Shown: piece after piece, positions 43,594-55,535 of the stretch
Layout of the letters: each line of letters opens with the position of its first letter
How positions within the stretch are numbered: the stretch's first letter is position 1
Assembly (NCBI GenBank): GCA_025531455.1
Contig: JAMYHL010000098.1
Span: forward strand, 53,328 to 117,327
Reading direction: 5' to 3'
Source of the DNA: Apiotrichum sp. Y4204
Taxonomy: Eukaryota > Basidiomycota > Tremellomycetes > Trichosporonales > Trichosporonaceae
DNA: 64,000 bases
The notes under the pieces: model-generated
Told to the model about the DNA's origin: nothing
What the model saw: only the letters and a program-made list of their open reading frames with translations
Databases searched by the model: none
Translations under genes and position numbers: made by a program

Positions 43594-46500
43594 ATGTCAA
43601 CGATAGACATGGATATCGACAATGTACCAGAGGAGGGTCCGCCACTGGTTTCATCATCAGCCGCGGTACTCGCTCCCTTTGAACCTTCACAAGCATCACC
43701 GTCTATTCCGCACCTTAACAGTGGCGAAGGAGTAAACGCTCCTCAAGACGGTTCATCAAGTCGTCCAACACCTGCCCGACCCCCGCGAAAGTTGAACAGG
43801 TCGGCCAACCAGTTGCACAGAAATCAAGCGTGCCTCCCCTGTCGACGTCGACGTATAAAATGCGATGCTGGCCGACCGTTCTGCTCGTCCTGTATCCGAT
43901 CGTACAGATTCCTCGCGCGAACCCAACCAAACACTGAACGAGACGCGAAGGACGTACAATGCTTTTACGAGGACAGTGGTGAAGGAAATCTCGCAGGTGG
44001 CAGCAACGACCTCGCCCGTGGCAGCAGCGAGACTCGATCCACCATCAACAAACTGGAAGCTCGTGTTGGTTCGTTGCCACAAATCCTGTCCTTATTTTGG
44101 CTAACATCCTAAGCAGAACTACAGGGGGCCTTGTGGATGTCAACATCCCAGTCATCGCCATCCGCCCAGTATGGTTACGCTCAAGCTGCCCCTCCAGAAA
44201 TAGGCTGGCTGGTGAGCAACTCAACATGGAGCGACCAGTCCCGAACAGGTTACACGCCTCCCAGCGCGACGACTCCTGGTGGGCAGAGATTTGGCCCGCT
44301 TCCCGATGTCGAGAGCAGCTTAATTCCAAACGTAAACCCACTATCCACCGAGTTGGGAATGCGTGTTGGTGTTGATCCCTTTGTGCTGAACAAAGGGGAT
44401 TTGTTGGAGACCTATGATTCCATTGGGGTTGGTGGCCTTACCAAAGGAATGGCGCGGCTATCCGAGGCGCTCCCCCTCCCCACGTTGGAACTGGATGCAA
44501 TCGGCACGAGCCCTGATGGTCTCGAGTCTCCGCTGGTGACTTTCAGTGAGGGTGACCCACTCTGTTCAAACTGGCCTCCTCATCTACCTGCTCTTTCCGC
44601 ACTCAAGCCAATGTGAGTATCGGACGACCCGGCTGACAAACTCGGAGCTAACCACATTCCTCAAGTATCGACACTTTTTTCCAAACAACAGCCTCAGTCT
44701 CTCGGCTTTTGCACCGCAAGAAACTGCTTTCTCGCCTCGTGCTATCACCGATGGACAGCGACTTTCCTCAACTGGCTCTGCTTCATGCCATTTGTGCCAT
44801 CACAGCACGGGACATGATCTCTCCGCCCTTCATTGGCGTCGACGAGCCCAATAGGAATTTGAAGACAGACGACAAGATACTCAAGGGCAGCTCCATAGTT
44901 GTGGACGGCGACCAAGGTACATTTGGTGACAGACAGGTAAAACATGCCTTGTACCATATGCGGTCTATGCGCGTGATTGGCCGGGGATTACTCGAAATTG
45001 CCCAGGCCAAAGCCATTGTCGCTGTGTATTATCAACAACAAGGTAAGAACGAGCTACGGCACATTACAAATGGATGCTGACCTGAATCAGCGAAGATCAT
45101 GGACGGATGGATGATGACAGGCTCCCTTATCAGACTGGTTATGGCTTTGGGTCTTTGGTCGGACCCCGTGAAACCCGTTAATACATCCAGGTCGCTCCTG
45201 GCAGCGCCCGTTGATTCCGAGGACAGGGAGGAACGTTGTATTCTTGCGGCCTACGCTATGGGGCTGGATGTTATCTCCTCGGCGACAGCAGGGTTGAGCA
45301 GTTTTGTCCCTTTTGATGAAATGGTAAATCATGATGACATTAGTGACAGCTGACACCACAGGCGTCGCGACTGCCCGCATCTCGGGCCCAATTTGACGGA
45401 GAAGTAAGCTGTCATTGTAGAGAGACATATTGACCAGTCAGGGCTCTATCCCGGATAATTTCCAGACATGGTCTTCAAGTGATTTGTATACGGCGTAGGT
45501 CCTTTCCACTTGTGACAAGCAGTGCTAACACGCCCATGCAGGAATCCCGTCACGGACAATTTTATTGTTCACATGAAGGGTATCAACCTCCTGGGACAAG
45601 TGTTAAAGTTTAGACGTCGAGCTCTCCCGTTGGAAGATAAATTCTCGATGCGCGGGAACGCAGTGTTCAACACCCTCGATCACAACATCTCGGCCCTCTG
45701 CGCATCTGTCCCTCCCGATATGCTACTGCCCTCGCTGTTTGGACCAAAGGGAGTAGATCCGGACCTTTTTGGCGCCCAGCTTGTTCCACACATTATAGCC
45801 ATCAGTTTACACGAGCTGGCGGCCGACATGTCCAATCCTCATGACGCCAGCGCGGTCCGGATGCTCGCTGAAGCGCGCGCGTTTTTATCAGTCTTGAATG
45901 GTTTCATGAGCACAGCGCTGGATTTTGCGTCGTTACTCACCCCTACAATCTCTTGTGAGTTTTCTTCTTGTGATTGATTTCATTTTTTCCTCAATGTCGT
46001 GCTGGCTTCAGATGCTGACCCCCCACAGAGTATGACACTGCAAGGTGGACACATCGCGCTGACATATAGCTATTGTTTCGTTGCCGCTAAGACAATGATC
46101 AAATTCTACAAGAGAGCCCTGGAATCCCAAGATCTTACGTTTGCGCGTGGCGTGTTATCGGAAATGGAGGTTTTCTGGTAAGCCGGCATTCCTTTATTAT
46201 TAGTATTGAATGAACCCACAACTCACCATTGTCAGGACCGTCTTCCAAAGCCTCTCTTCATTGTTCCTCATTGGCGCTGTTCACAGTTGCGAAATCCACA
46301 AGCTTTTGAAGAGTACTTCGGATGGTATTGGAGACCGTAACCCCACCGAAATTTCATCCCGATCGTATCACCGCCGGACAGAGAGTGGCAACTTGCCCGA
46401 CACCCTTCCGGTCCATCATGGTCCATTGGTCTCCGACAGCGTTCTCGGTCTTTCGCAGCCTCCATCTTCCTCTAGTAAGCTATCAACTACCGCGATGTGG

Positions 46501-46980
46501 CGGTATATAAAGCCTGGATGGGGCTGATGATTCATACTAGATCTCGTGTCCCAGGGCGCTTTCCTTGAGGCGGCAGCTACTGACCCAGTAAATTTGTGCG
46601 GAGATAGTCGAAGACCGGGGCTTCCTGGGAGCAGGACTCACGCCCCGTTTCAGCAAAAGTCTGTCCCTCAGCAGCCACAGACTGCGCTTTCCGACGTTAC
46701 ATCGAACTTTGTATCGCTTCCAATCATTCCTCAAACGTCACCGTTGATGCAGGCGGCTCAGCACCAGCAAAGCCAAAATTTATCGGGTGTGCAAGGTCAT
46801 CCCGCTGCTCAATATCAACAGCGCCCATCAACGACTCATCTCTACACCTGGCCCTCACTGGCTGTAGAAACTCAAGCCCTCGGGGAGCCTTGGTTTCCTA
46901 CAAACAAAGGCCGACCCCGATCCCAATCGTTCGAGCAAACAAATCATTCTCGCGGGAGACAGCCGTCCAAGCCCCATTGA
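43594..46980 (+). CDS. Zn2Cys6 fungal transcription factor
   Basis: Binuclear zinc-cluster DNA-binding regulator, nuclear; target genes unknown. Proposed exons: 43594-44068, 44117-44612, 44666-45042, 45091-45323, 45362-45403, 45442-45485, 45542-45954, 46012-46177, 46236-46474 and 46541-46980, 975 codons (974 aa) in one frame. The zinc cluster has cysteines at 80, 83, 90, 97, 100 and 123 (CLPCRRRRIKCDAGRPFCSSC); the last gap is 22 residues, much longer than usual. A linker and short coiled coil (INKLEARV) precede the middle-homology region (LLHAICAITARDM; DGWMMTGSLIRLVMALGLW), the normal architecture. The C-terminal part is Gln/Ser/Pro-rich, an activation-like region. Exon 9 is doubtful: other frames there read more like protein (see findings), which could mean frameshifts and an exon-10 start at 46555. 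Converges with the next gene. Confidence 0.8.
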
Positions 46981-47159
46981 CGGTCTTTCAAGTGATAAAC
47001 AAAGATGCATATGCGAAGTTCCCCTATACCCTCTGTGTACCCGTGTATATCTAGATTCATTGCTTACTGTACTGTACCAAACATCGGTTGACACATCATT
47101 ACTTTTGGGATTTCATTTAGGTTTATAGCTTCCATGACCAATATCACCGAATTTACGCC

Positions 47160-49285
47160 CTAAGCAATTCTGCTTTTTCCCTTATTGCGCGCTGTGCGAT
47201 TCAGGTTCTCGGACATCTTCCGGATATTGAAAGCAGTATCAGTCGTGTGGCCAACAAGGCCCGGGCATTCTTGAGCTTCGTCGACCTGTAAAGATTGATG
47301 GGCCGAGATCTCAGGGTTCAAGACCGGTGAAGGCGGGATGGGGTGGACCACTCTCATATTTGCGACAACCCAGGCGGGTCCCGATCCGGAGCCGGCAAAA
47401 GGACTTGCCGAACTAACAGATGTCCCCGATTGGAGCACAGAAAGGTCACCAGCCGGGTCGGTGTCAACATCTTGCGGATGCCACAACACCAGACCGTCCT
47501 CGATAGGCTCATACTTCCCCTTTCCAAACTGTCTGTTTACAGTCAGTTGCTGTCTGGGATAGAATATGAAGACCTCTACTTGTACCCACTCATTCAAAAT
47601 CTTAATGCGCGTGTACTTATAGTTTTCACAGCGTTCCACGATTTTGCGGCGCACATTTCGAATCGTTCTTTGAATCTTGGGATCGAGGGGTGCCATGGCA
47701 TCGGGACCAGCATGCTTGGGGTCAAAGCGAGTGTTGAAAGCGTCAAGCTGCGCAAGGACACGACGTCCACGGTGATACATGGCTTGCAGGGCCTTGCATT
47801 TGCCCACTGCGCCGACGTTAGAAGGAATGCTGCCGATCTTAGGGACCATGGCGGAGTTGACGGTCATGCTTGGGAGAAGAGAGTTGTAGAAAAGGGGGTA
47901 CCTGGCGGCAACATCAGGATAGAGGCGGAGGAATTGACCTAAGGTGAACGGCGCGACCTCTTGTTCGTGACGGACGTAGCTGCGTTTGGCTACCCGGAGT
48001 CGCGGGGACTTCTTGAGTTTCCATTTTGTGGGACGTGTGCGCGGCTTTGGCCGGCTGCCAGGAATAAAGTCTTCGTCGTTTTTATCAATCTTGTCCTCAG
48101 TGTCCGACTCAGGGTTTCCGGGGGTGATTGAGTCGTCACACGGGGAGTCCGTTGCCGAACAGACTGAGACACCACACACGGGAGGTGAGGGGTATGCGGA
48201 GTGCCTGACGAAGGGGCCACGTGAAACTGTTGTGGTGAGTGGCAGTGCCACAAAACATCGTACTAATCAAACTCACCACTCAATCCGGGAAGTGTTGATA
48301 TGGGGTGTTCGGAGGACCACCCTTGCGGGCACAGCGAATGCGTAGAAGCGAGAGGCAAAAGAGGCTCTTGTCTGTTCCCCAAATCTCGAGAAGTGTGGGC
48401 AGCTGAATTATCCCTAAGCTTGGTATGAACCAATTCTGGTGAATCGAAGTACGAGTCGGTGTAGAGTTGGGGGTTTTGTACGGGCACGTTTCCTCTCTGA
48501 GATATACCGGCACGAAAAGTAGTATCAAGCAAAGAATTGTAAGGCTGTGAAGTCTCAATGAATCCCGGTTGAATGCAAGGATGGTGGTCAACGAAGGAAG
48601 CAGCGTTGTAAGGGGGGGTGATGGGGATTGGCCGGGAGACAGCTGAACCGGCGCTGAAGCTGTCCACAGAACCATTTGGGTTATGGAAGGAACCGGCTAA
48701 CGGGGGGGAGACTTCTGTAGAAGCTAGAGCAGTGGAGATGGAAAGCTGTGGGGAAGACACCGAGAAGCTTGAGGACGTAGGCGATGACTGTGGGGCTTCG
48801 GACAGGGTAGAGTGAGCTGAAGTGGGCGAAAAAAGCGTGGGAATCGTTTGACCCGTAGATGTAGGGGAGAGCCAGCCGTCTGAAAAGTCCAATGGCTGAC
48901 GAGCAAAAGATGTGTCAACATGGTGAGGGAGGGACGGGAAGAAAGTCGTCCATGCAAGACTTTCTGAACTTGGGGGGAATGTGGCGGGGGTTTGACTGTG
49001 CTGAAACATCTGAGGCATGACGCAAGTCGGCCCTGGGAGGATGATAGGTGGAGTGTAGCTCTGAGGCAGTGACTGAAAGCCTGATCTCAAACTCAGGACA
49101 GAGTCCGACCGGCCACCGTGAAGGGCTGAGGGATTGACGTTGTTGATGACCCTTGGAACCCCCATCTGTGGAAATGCAATCAACCTGTGCGGATGAAGGG
49201 CAAGGTCGGTTGCAGAGGAACTGAGCGTGTTGTTGCGACCAGAACCTGAATGAAACCCCGTGGTTGGGGAAGAGTGAAGCTGCAT
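47160..49285 (-). CDS. Ser/Pro-rich protein of unknown function
   Basis: Exons 49285-48277 and 48226-47160 give 692 codons (691 aa); the 50-nt intron (GTGAGT...CAG) splits a Val codon. The ATG at 49285 is the first in frame; the frame extends upstream but only with a GTG. Residues 1-340 are low-complexity Ser/Pro/Thr with no fold. Residues 378-389 are acidic (SDTEDKIDKNDE) and 395-418 strongly basic (RPKPRTRPTKWKLKKSPRLR), a likely nuclear localisation signal. The second half holds a folded-looking segment of roughly 430-590 (FTLGQFLRLYPDVAARY; IRNVRRKIVERCENYKYTR; LNEWVQVEVFIFYPR) that I do not recognise. A nuclear regulatory role is a guess from composition. It lies tail to tail with the zinc-cluster gene, 179 bp apart. 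Confidence 0.7.
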
Positions 49286-52200
49286 GTCGATAAAAGAAAG
49301 GAACGTGATAGGCGAGGGGCACTGAGGGGCACTGAAGGACACCTAGGGGCTGTACTAGGCTGCTGGCTGACTGCGATCCAGCTTACTGCCTACGCGAAAG
49401 GTCCAGGTACGTATAGGCAAACCAGCGAGCGAGTGCACCTAGAAGGAGGCGCAACTCTTAGCCACTTGCTCTATAGGATTCCAAAGAGCATCGATGAATG
49501 GGTGAAGAGTGTGACGGTACCATCGGGCAGATGCGCGGTGAGAGTTGTTGATGTAACAAGTAGGTGGGGAATAAACAACATGGTCAGCTCAATCTCTTGG
49601 TCCCTTATTGTCTAAAGGTTGACAGCTTCCGGGGTTAAGTGAAAGTCGAAAGGGTGTTTTTGGAGTTGTGGATACGTTGATTAGATGCGCAGATGCGCAA
49701 GGCAGTGCCGTATAGCTGCAATGCTTTGGATGAGCTAAAAATGGGTGTAGAGGGAAGGCATTCAGATGTGAACGCGAGCCCCTTACGAAGACCCAAGAGG
49801 CTGTGACACAACGTAGAATTGTGGAAGAATCTGCAGAGAACTCACCAAATAGACGGAGTGAAAGGTGATCCCCCGGGTACGCGAAGAGTTGTGCTTCGAG
49901 AGTAGGGGTATCACAGCGACTTGACAGCAGCGAAAGGAGCGAGGCTGGCTAGACACAAGGAGAATGGGGAGGTGGTTTGAAAGAATGGAAAATCTTGATG
50001 AAAATGTTTATATGAGTGATACGATGCAAAGATGCCGAAGACCTTCCATGGGCAGAATGCCACTACGCTGCCCGGGCTGCACTGTTAAGATGAAAAGAGA
50101 TGCAGGCTGTCGTTTGACCCAGCGGAGGTCAAAGATCCGAGGATTCGAGAAACCCTGTGTGAAAGGCAGTGTTCCCGAGACCACCGGCCAGAATGCTGAG
50201 CCACCCAAGTAAGAAAGACTTGGGGGCGAGAGATGGGAGATTAGATGTGTGTGTGTGTATGTGTGTGTGAGTGTGTTCAAGCAGAGTGTCCATTCGATCA
50301 ATTCGTCCTCGCGCGCTCGCGCGCCTCGCGTCCTCGTGGTCTCGCGTTTTCGTGTTCTGGAACATTGTACGTTCCTTGCATTCCTTGCATTCCTTGGTGC
50401 TTCTTCTAGCCTCTGAAAGCGCTGATCCTCTTTCCGTCCCTGCACATCGTGCACCATGTACCTCTTTCAGACTCTGCTCCAATGCCTCTACATGGATCAC
50501 AGTCCGATCTGTCGATTAGCAGGGCGCCTCTGAGCCTCTGATCCTCTGATCCCCTCGGAGGAAGAGCGTCAGCGCGTCAGCCCCGTCGGCCGTCGAGCTG
50601 CACAGATGCGACGCTGTGCACATTCCACAGATCAAAGGTCCCTGGACCGTGTACCGTGCGCCACCCTGCTGGCTCGCCGCGTCTTCTCTTGAGCTCTTGG
50701 GAGTCTTGTGCCGCCCGAGGATTTGTGTGTGTGCCCAGCCTTGACAATCGCATCTCGTCACTTCCCCCACCCTCTGTCCCTGCCAAACCAGTTCCCTGCG
50801 CAACGCACAGTGTCGTCGTGGCCTCGGCCCTCTGCCAGCAATCTAGCGATCCTAGCTGTGCTGCATGTCCCCCACAGCCGTGCCTCGTCCACCCACATCA
50901 TGTATCAGCGTCCACTTTCCCTTCCTTGCCGCCAAGCGTCAGTGGCGCTGAGGTCCCCCTGTGGCGTTCGACACAATGTTATCTCTTAAACGCCTCCGAC
51001 TGGAGACAGACAAGTCCTCTTGTTCGCGCAACTGCAGAGGCTGGCTGAGGCTGAAAACGTTACTCATTATGGCAGCAAAGCCACATTCTCCTCGGCAGTC
51101 TGGTTTTCGAGTCGCGTGTCCTGGAACGCGTCTGATCAGCGTCTGACACACTGTGGCGTTTGAATATGCGGACTGGGATCGAAAAGTCTGCTAGATCATT
51201 CGTCATAGCGACTAGGGTGACGAATCGCCAAAAAGCGAGGTAGCCATACTGCAGTGTTAGTCAAGCCAATACATTGCCCTGCACGAATTTGACCGAGGCC
51301 GTGTACTCGCTACTGGAGAGTTAGAATCGGGGTCCGAGGTGGGTACTCTCGCGCAATCACAAAATCTCATCCGAGGATCAGAAATGCCGTCATAACAGCG
51401 CGCGCAACCTGCAAGCTGCAAGACACTGATTCTGTCGCCTGTAAGCGAGGTATCGACCGTCCAACGCGTCGCGGTTCAAAGTCCCGGTGTCCACCCATCA
51501 CAGTGTCCCAAGGAGCCAGGGGCCCAGAGGCCTGGGGAAAGGATCAGAGGAGAGATTGCCGAGAACATCAAATCCCAGGAAATCCACAACCCCAGAAATG
51601 CTCCGGCGCTCTCCCTGCAAGCGCAACGCATAAGGAAGATCACTTTGCAGGGCCCCGCGCGCTCGAACCTTTAATGATCTGGCGCCTCTTGCTTTAATTG
51701 TCGCTCTCCATTGAGTCTCCGTTACATCTTGGCTGAGAGGTCCCTCAACTCGTCTCCGAGACAGATAAACTAGCAGTGATGGCGAGTCGCATGGCTGCAG
51801 CTGTACATTGTCATTGATGGTCCGAAGTCGTTCCAGTGTCGAACGCTCGACTGCTATGGTTTGAGGGACGCCAACTCGGAGTGGACGAGAGCAGACTGTG
51901 GAAAAGGAGTCGACAAGGCGAGGAGAAGTGGCACAACACAATACTGGTGCGGGCAGTGTGCTCGGGACCTCTGGGCTACGTTTAACAAGGTTATCACTAC
52001 GCACTTCACGTCTAGAGATAGCTACATAGTGCACACAGGCCACTAGGCAAAAGCTGAAGGCCGAGACCGTGTCATTGGCCTAGTTGTGAATGCAGTTGCT
52101 GTACAGTTCAAGTCCAGATTTCGCAGCACTCAGCCGTACGTCAGGAGTCAGCTGACTCGATCCCCACGCAACTGTACACAGCGTAACGTGAGCCCGTCGG

Positions 52201-55200
52201 AGCATGCAGAGCACATAGCACCGGATCCACCGCGAGGTGCTGGCCTGCGCATGCCTTCTCGACCCGCAGTGCTCACGCTCAAGTGCCTGGGTAACAGCAC
52301 ACGTAGAGCGTGTCGCCCCATCGCCATCTTTCGTTTCCTGCGTTTTTTCGTATCTCCAAAGCGTGGCTGATGACACCTACTCTCTTATCAAATCATCAGA
52401 GCCATGAGGTCCGGGCGTCGGAGCTACCATGGAGCGCCACGATTGAGGAATGCCCGAACAAGTCTCACAGCCGAAAGCCGAACGCTTAGAGGTATAGAGG
52501 GGAGAGTGTGGAGAGCAACGACGGCTCGGATGCAACGGAACGTCAATGCGTAAAGTGATTCCGGTGGCCGGAGCGTGGTCCTGAGCGCCAGGGTAAGGGG
52601 GTATGAATGTTCGCACTCTGGCGGTTTGTGCGGATGACTGTCCGTTGATGATACTAGGGTAATCGACAGAGGATCTCTCAGCTCTCAGAGTTTTGCCGCA
52701 TGCCACGCTGTGGCGTTGTGGCGTCGTTGATTGGGTAATCTGTGACGGACAAACGGACGCGTCAGCCAGCTGCAGCCAGAAGAAGGGATGTTGAGCAAGT
52801 TCGAAGAACAACCGGACGCATTCCTTGTGCATGTCATGAAAGTGCGGGGTTTGCGAGATCGAAGCTGACCGCGAGAGTGATTTGATGCCAGCAACCGAAG
52901 GATGTACCACCTTGTTGTTCACTGTGTAGATCATCTGTTAGTAATTGCGCAACGGGGACGATTTTGCAGCCGGACATTGTGCACCGTGCACCGCCGGCAT
53001 CTCCGGCATCTCTGCAGGGTGCACTCTCTCGCCGAGACAACATCCGTTGTCGCAAGGCGGGGGGAGGGAGTGAACAAGGAATGCTTGGCCTCGCCCCGAA
53101 TACCCACGGAATTGTACCTGCCTCAGTCACCGCGTTCACAGTATCCAGTGCCAGTGATCCAGGCGGGAAGCGCAGCGTAATGACGAGACCCTTTGGATGG
53201 CACGCGGGGAGAGGGAGGACTGGAGAGCGACTTCGATTCCTTCTGGTCTCCTTCCCCGGCTTCTTCGTTCACCTGTGCACCTCCCCCTAATCCGCGGATC
53301 GGTGTAAATGTGCCGATCTGGCGCAGTCGCGCAGATCCCGCCCCTAGGAGTTAACTGGCCCAGCTGAGCAGGTGTGCAGCGACAGAATGCGACCATTGGG
53401 TCCAGGTTGCTGGGAAGCCAACCTCCCTTTCGCTGCTGTACTGCTGTGCTCCTCTGCAGCTTTGCCGAGCTGCCGAACTGCAGTGGTTTTGGTTTCGCGC
53501 AGACTCAGGCTCAGACCCCCCGACGTCGGACGTGCATCCTACCGAGCTACCCGTACTGCGGATCACGTCACACAGCCATCCGTGTTCCACAACTACAGCT
53601 GCTATCAGCGTAAGCTGTGGCAACCATACAGGAACTAGTTGACATTTTGTGAGGGTGCTCTTGCTGTGTCGAAGCGTCTGCCGTGGGGCAGTGTCAAACT
53701 GGCGCTAACTGTCGAGAGCAGACAAGGGCAAGGGACCATGTACGCACCATGCATCGGGCCCCACAGCTTCGGCGACCTGTCACAATCTGTCACTGGTCAC
53801 TGGTCACTGATGGACCGGGCATCATACCTCTTTGCTTATCCGTGTTCCGTGGCCGGCCTCCGATTCGCGATCGGTACCTAGCATAACTGGTGAATGAGCA
53901 CAAAAGGCGTGGAGGCCAAGGGGTACGGTCCCTAAGGCATGAAGATCATCTGCGCCCGATTCCAGGGATCGGTGCTTCCTGCATCAAGCACCAAGCCACA
54001 GTGCGATGGCAGCCAAGTTCGATGGAACAGTTTTCCATCTTGCAATAGCGTAATGATGCCTTTGAGTCTGCTCCGACACCACAAGGACAGTCAATACCAT
54101 GATCATGCAAAGCACTGGCCAAGGGGCGCGACCAGACCACACGGGCAGAAGCTAAGGTCGTGACCGGGAACCGCAGGCGTTGGAGAGCTTTAAAATTGCG
54201 TGTTGCTGCCGAACTCGACAGTCGCTGGGCTGCTGACACGTCGCCATCCGTCGTGCAATCGTGGGCATGCGTGCCACTGAACGCTGAGCGTGTACACGCT
54301 CGCTTCACATACTCGTTGGTTCACTCCGCAGTGCGCCCACGTTGTGTTGTACTATACTGGACGCGATCCGTCGCGACTAGAGGGTCATCGAAGGTTGCGT
54401 ACTTGGCGTCTCGTTTTCGGCTTCATATCTCTAATCAGTGGTCAAGCCGCGGTGAGGTCGCCAACAGTCGCAAGGCACAAGGCCGCATAACGCAGAAACA
54501 ACCCAATGTCACGTCGCAGCCACATCCCGCACCGACCGCATCTGTGTCGAGCGGTACCGCAATGCTAGCATCAGCCATGTGGCCATGTGGCCCTAGTGGC
54601 ACATTGGAGACGCTCGAACCGCTCTTGATATTCGGATAACGGCCCTGACCATGCTGACCCCAATCCGAATCACACGGTGTCAGACAGGACGGAGGACTGT
54701 GAAATGGCAAAAACGCGGTTGACGCCCAACCCTTCTAACCTCCACTCTCACGTTGTCTTGACGCCGACACAGGTCCGGCACAGGCACCAGGCATGCGACA
54801 CATGCTTCCCCCGCCCTATAACGGCCAGACTCGGTGCCTGTGGTGGCCATGGGCGAGAAATTGGCGCCGTGGAGCGCCAACATGAACAAATTACATCTGT
54901 GATGAGCAGCCATCTGTCCTAACTGACAAGACCCGAGCACCTAGCCAAGCTCCCAGGTCAGAACAATGACAAATGTCCTGGTCAGAGAGCTGCCAGATGG
55001 CTATCGGCGAGGAACGCAAGGCAGCTCGGTTACGCCAGGCAAACTTCGACAAGGTCAGGTAGCCTCTTTTGTGGTTGGGAAGATCCGTGGGTCCCGTGCG
55101 CGTGAAACAGAGCGGAGTTCAAGAGTCCGATAAGTTGGAGCGACGGAAATATGAGCAGCAGAAAAAATGCCTCTACCCTGCGCGGTGAACTCGGAAGTCG

Positions 55201-55535
55201 ATCAATACGGATCAAGGCGCCCGAGGACGCATCTTCACTCTGGGGAACTTGATATGAGCCGCCGGTCGCCTGTTTGCGGATGCAATCACTCTTGCGCGAC
55301 AACAGTATGCAGGTTAGCTGTGGCCTTCCGGGAAGTCCTAGGGACGGACGTGTAAGTCTATGCTCTACATGGTCAAGGATGCTGCACAGTGGGTCACACT
55401 GCTGTCTAAGTATGTTGGTCGTCTCTAGTGTCTCCTGGGGCCGGTCGAATAGACTAGCCTGGATGGCCATGTCTCTCGCAGGTGTCCAAGAACACCACAT
55501 CGCCCCTCCCCACCTTTCCAATGTCATCTCCCCCA
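49286..55535. other. Gene-free stretch, 6.2 kb
   Basis: No gene I can support over 6.2 kb. The first kilobase is presumably the upstream region of the Ser/Pro-rich gene. A GT-rich microsatellite lies at about 50244-50276. Open frames such as 52377-52934 (minus) look superficially protein-like for about 60 residues but have no recognised domain, no partner exons and shift composition midway. Possibly decayed mobile DNA or simply intergenic. Confidence 0.45.
50244..50276. repeat. GT-rich microsatellite
   Basis: Imperfect GT dinucleotide array (GTGTGTGTGTGTATGTGTG and continuation). Simple sequence in non-coding DNA. Confidence 0.85.

Noticed and set aside
51470..51490. GCGGTTCAAAGTCCCGG, resembling a tRNA T arm
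   Set aside because: Stem bases do not pair properly and no upstream A box or acceptor stem fits.
52377..52934. 185-codon open frame on the minus strand, partly protein-like (HFHDMHKECVRLFFELAQHP)
   Set aside because: Only a short part looks like protein, no neighbouring exons join in phase, and no family is recognised; left as unproven.
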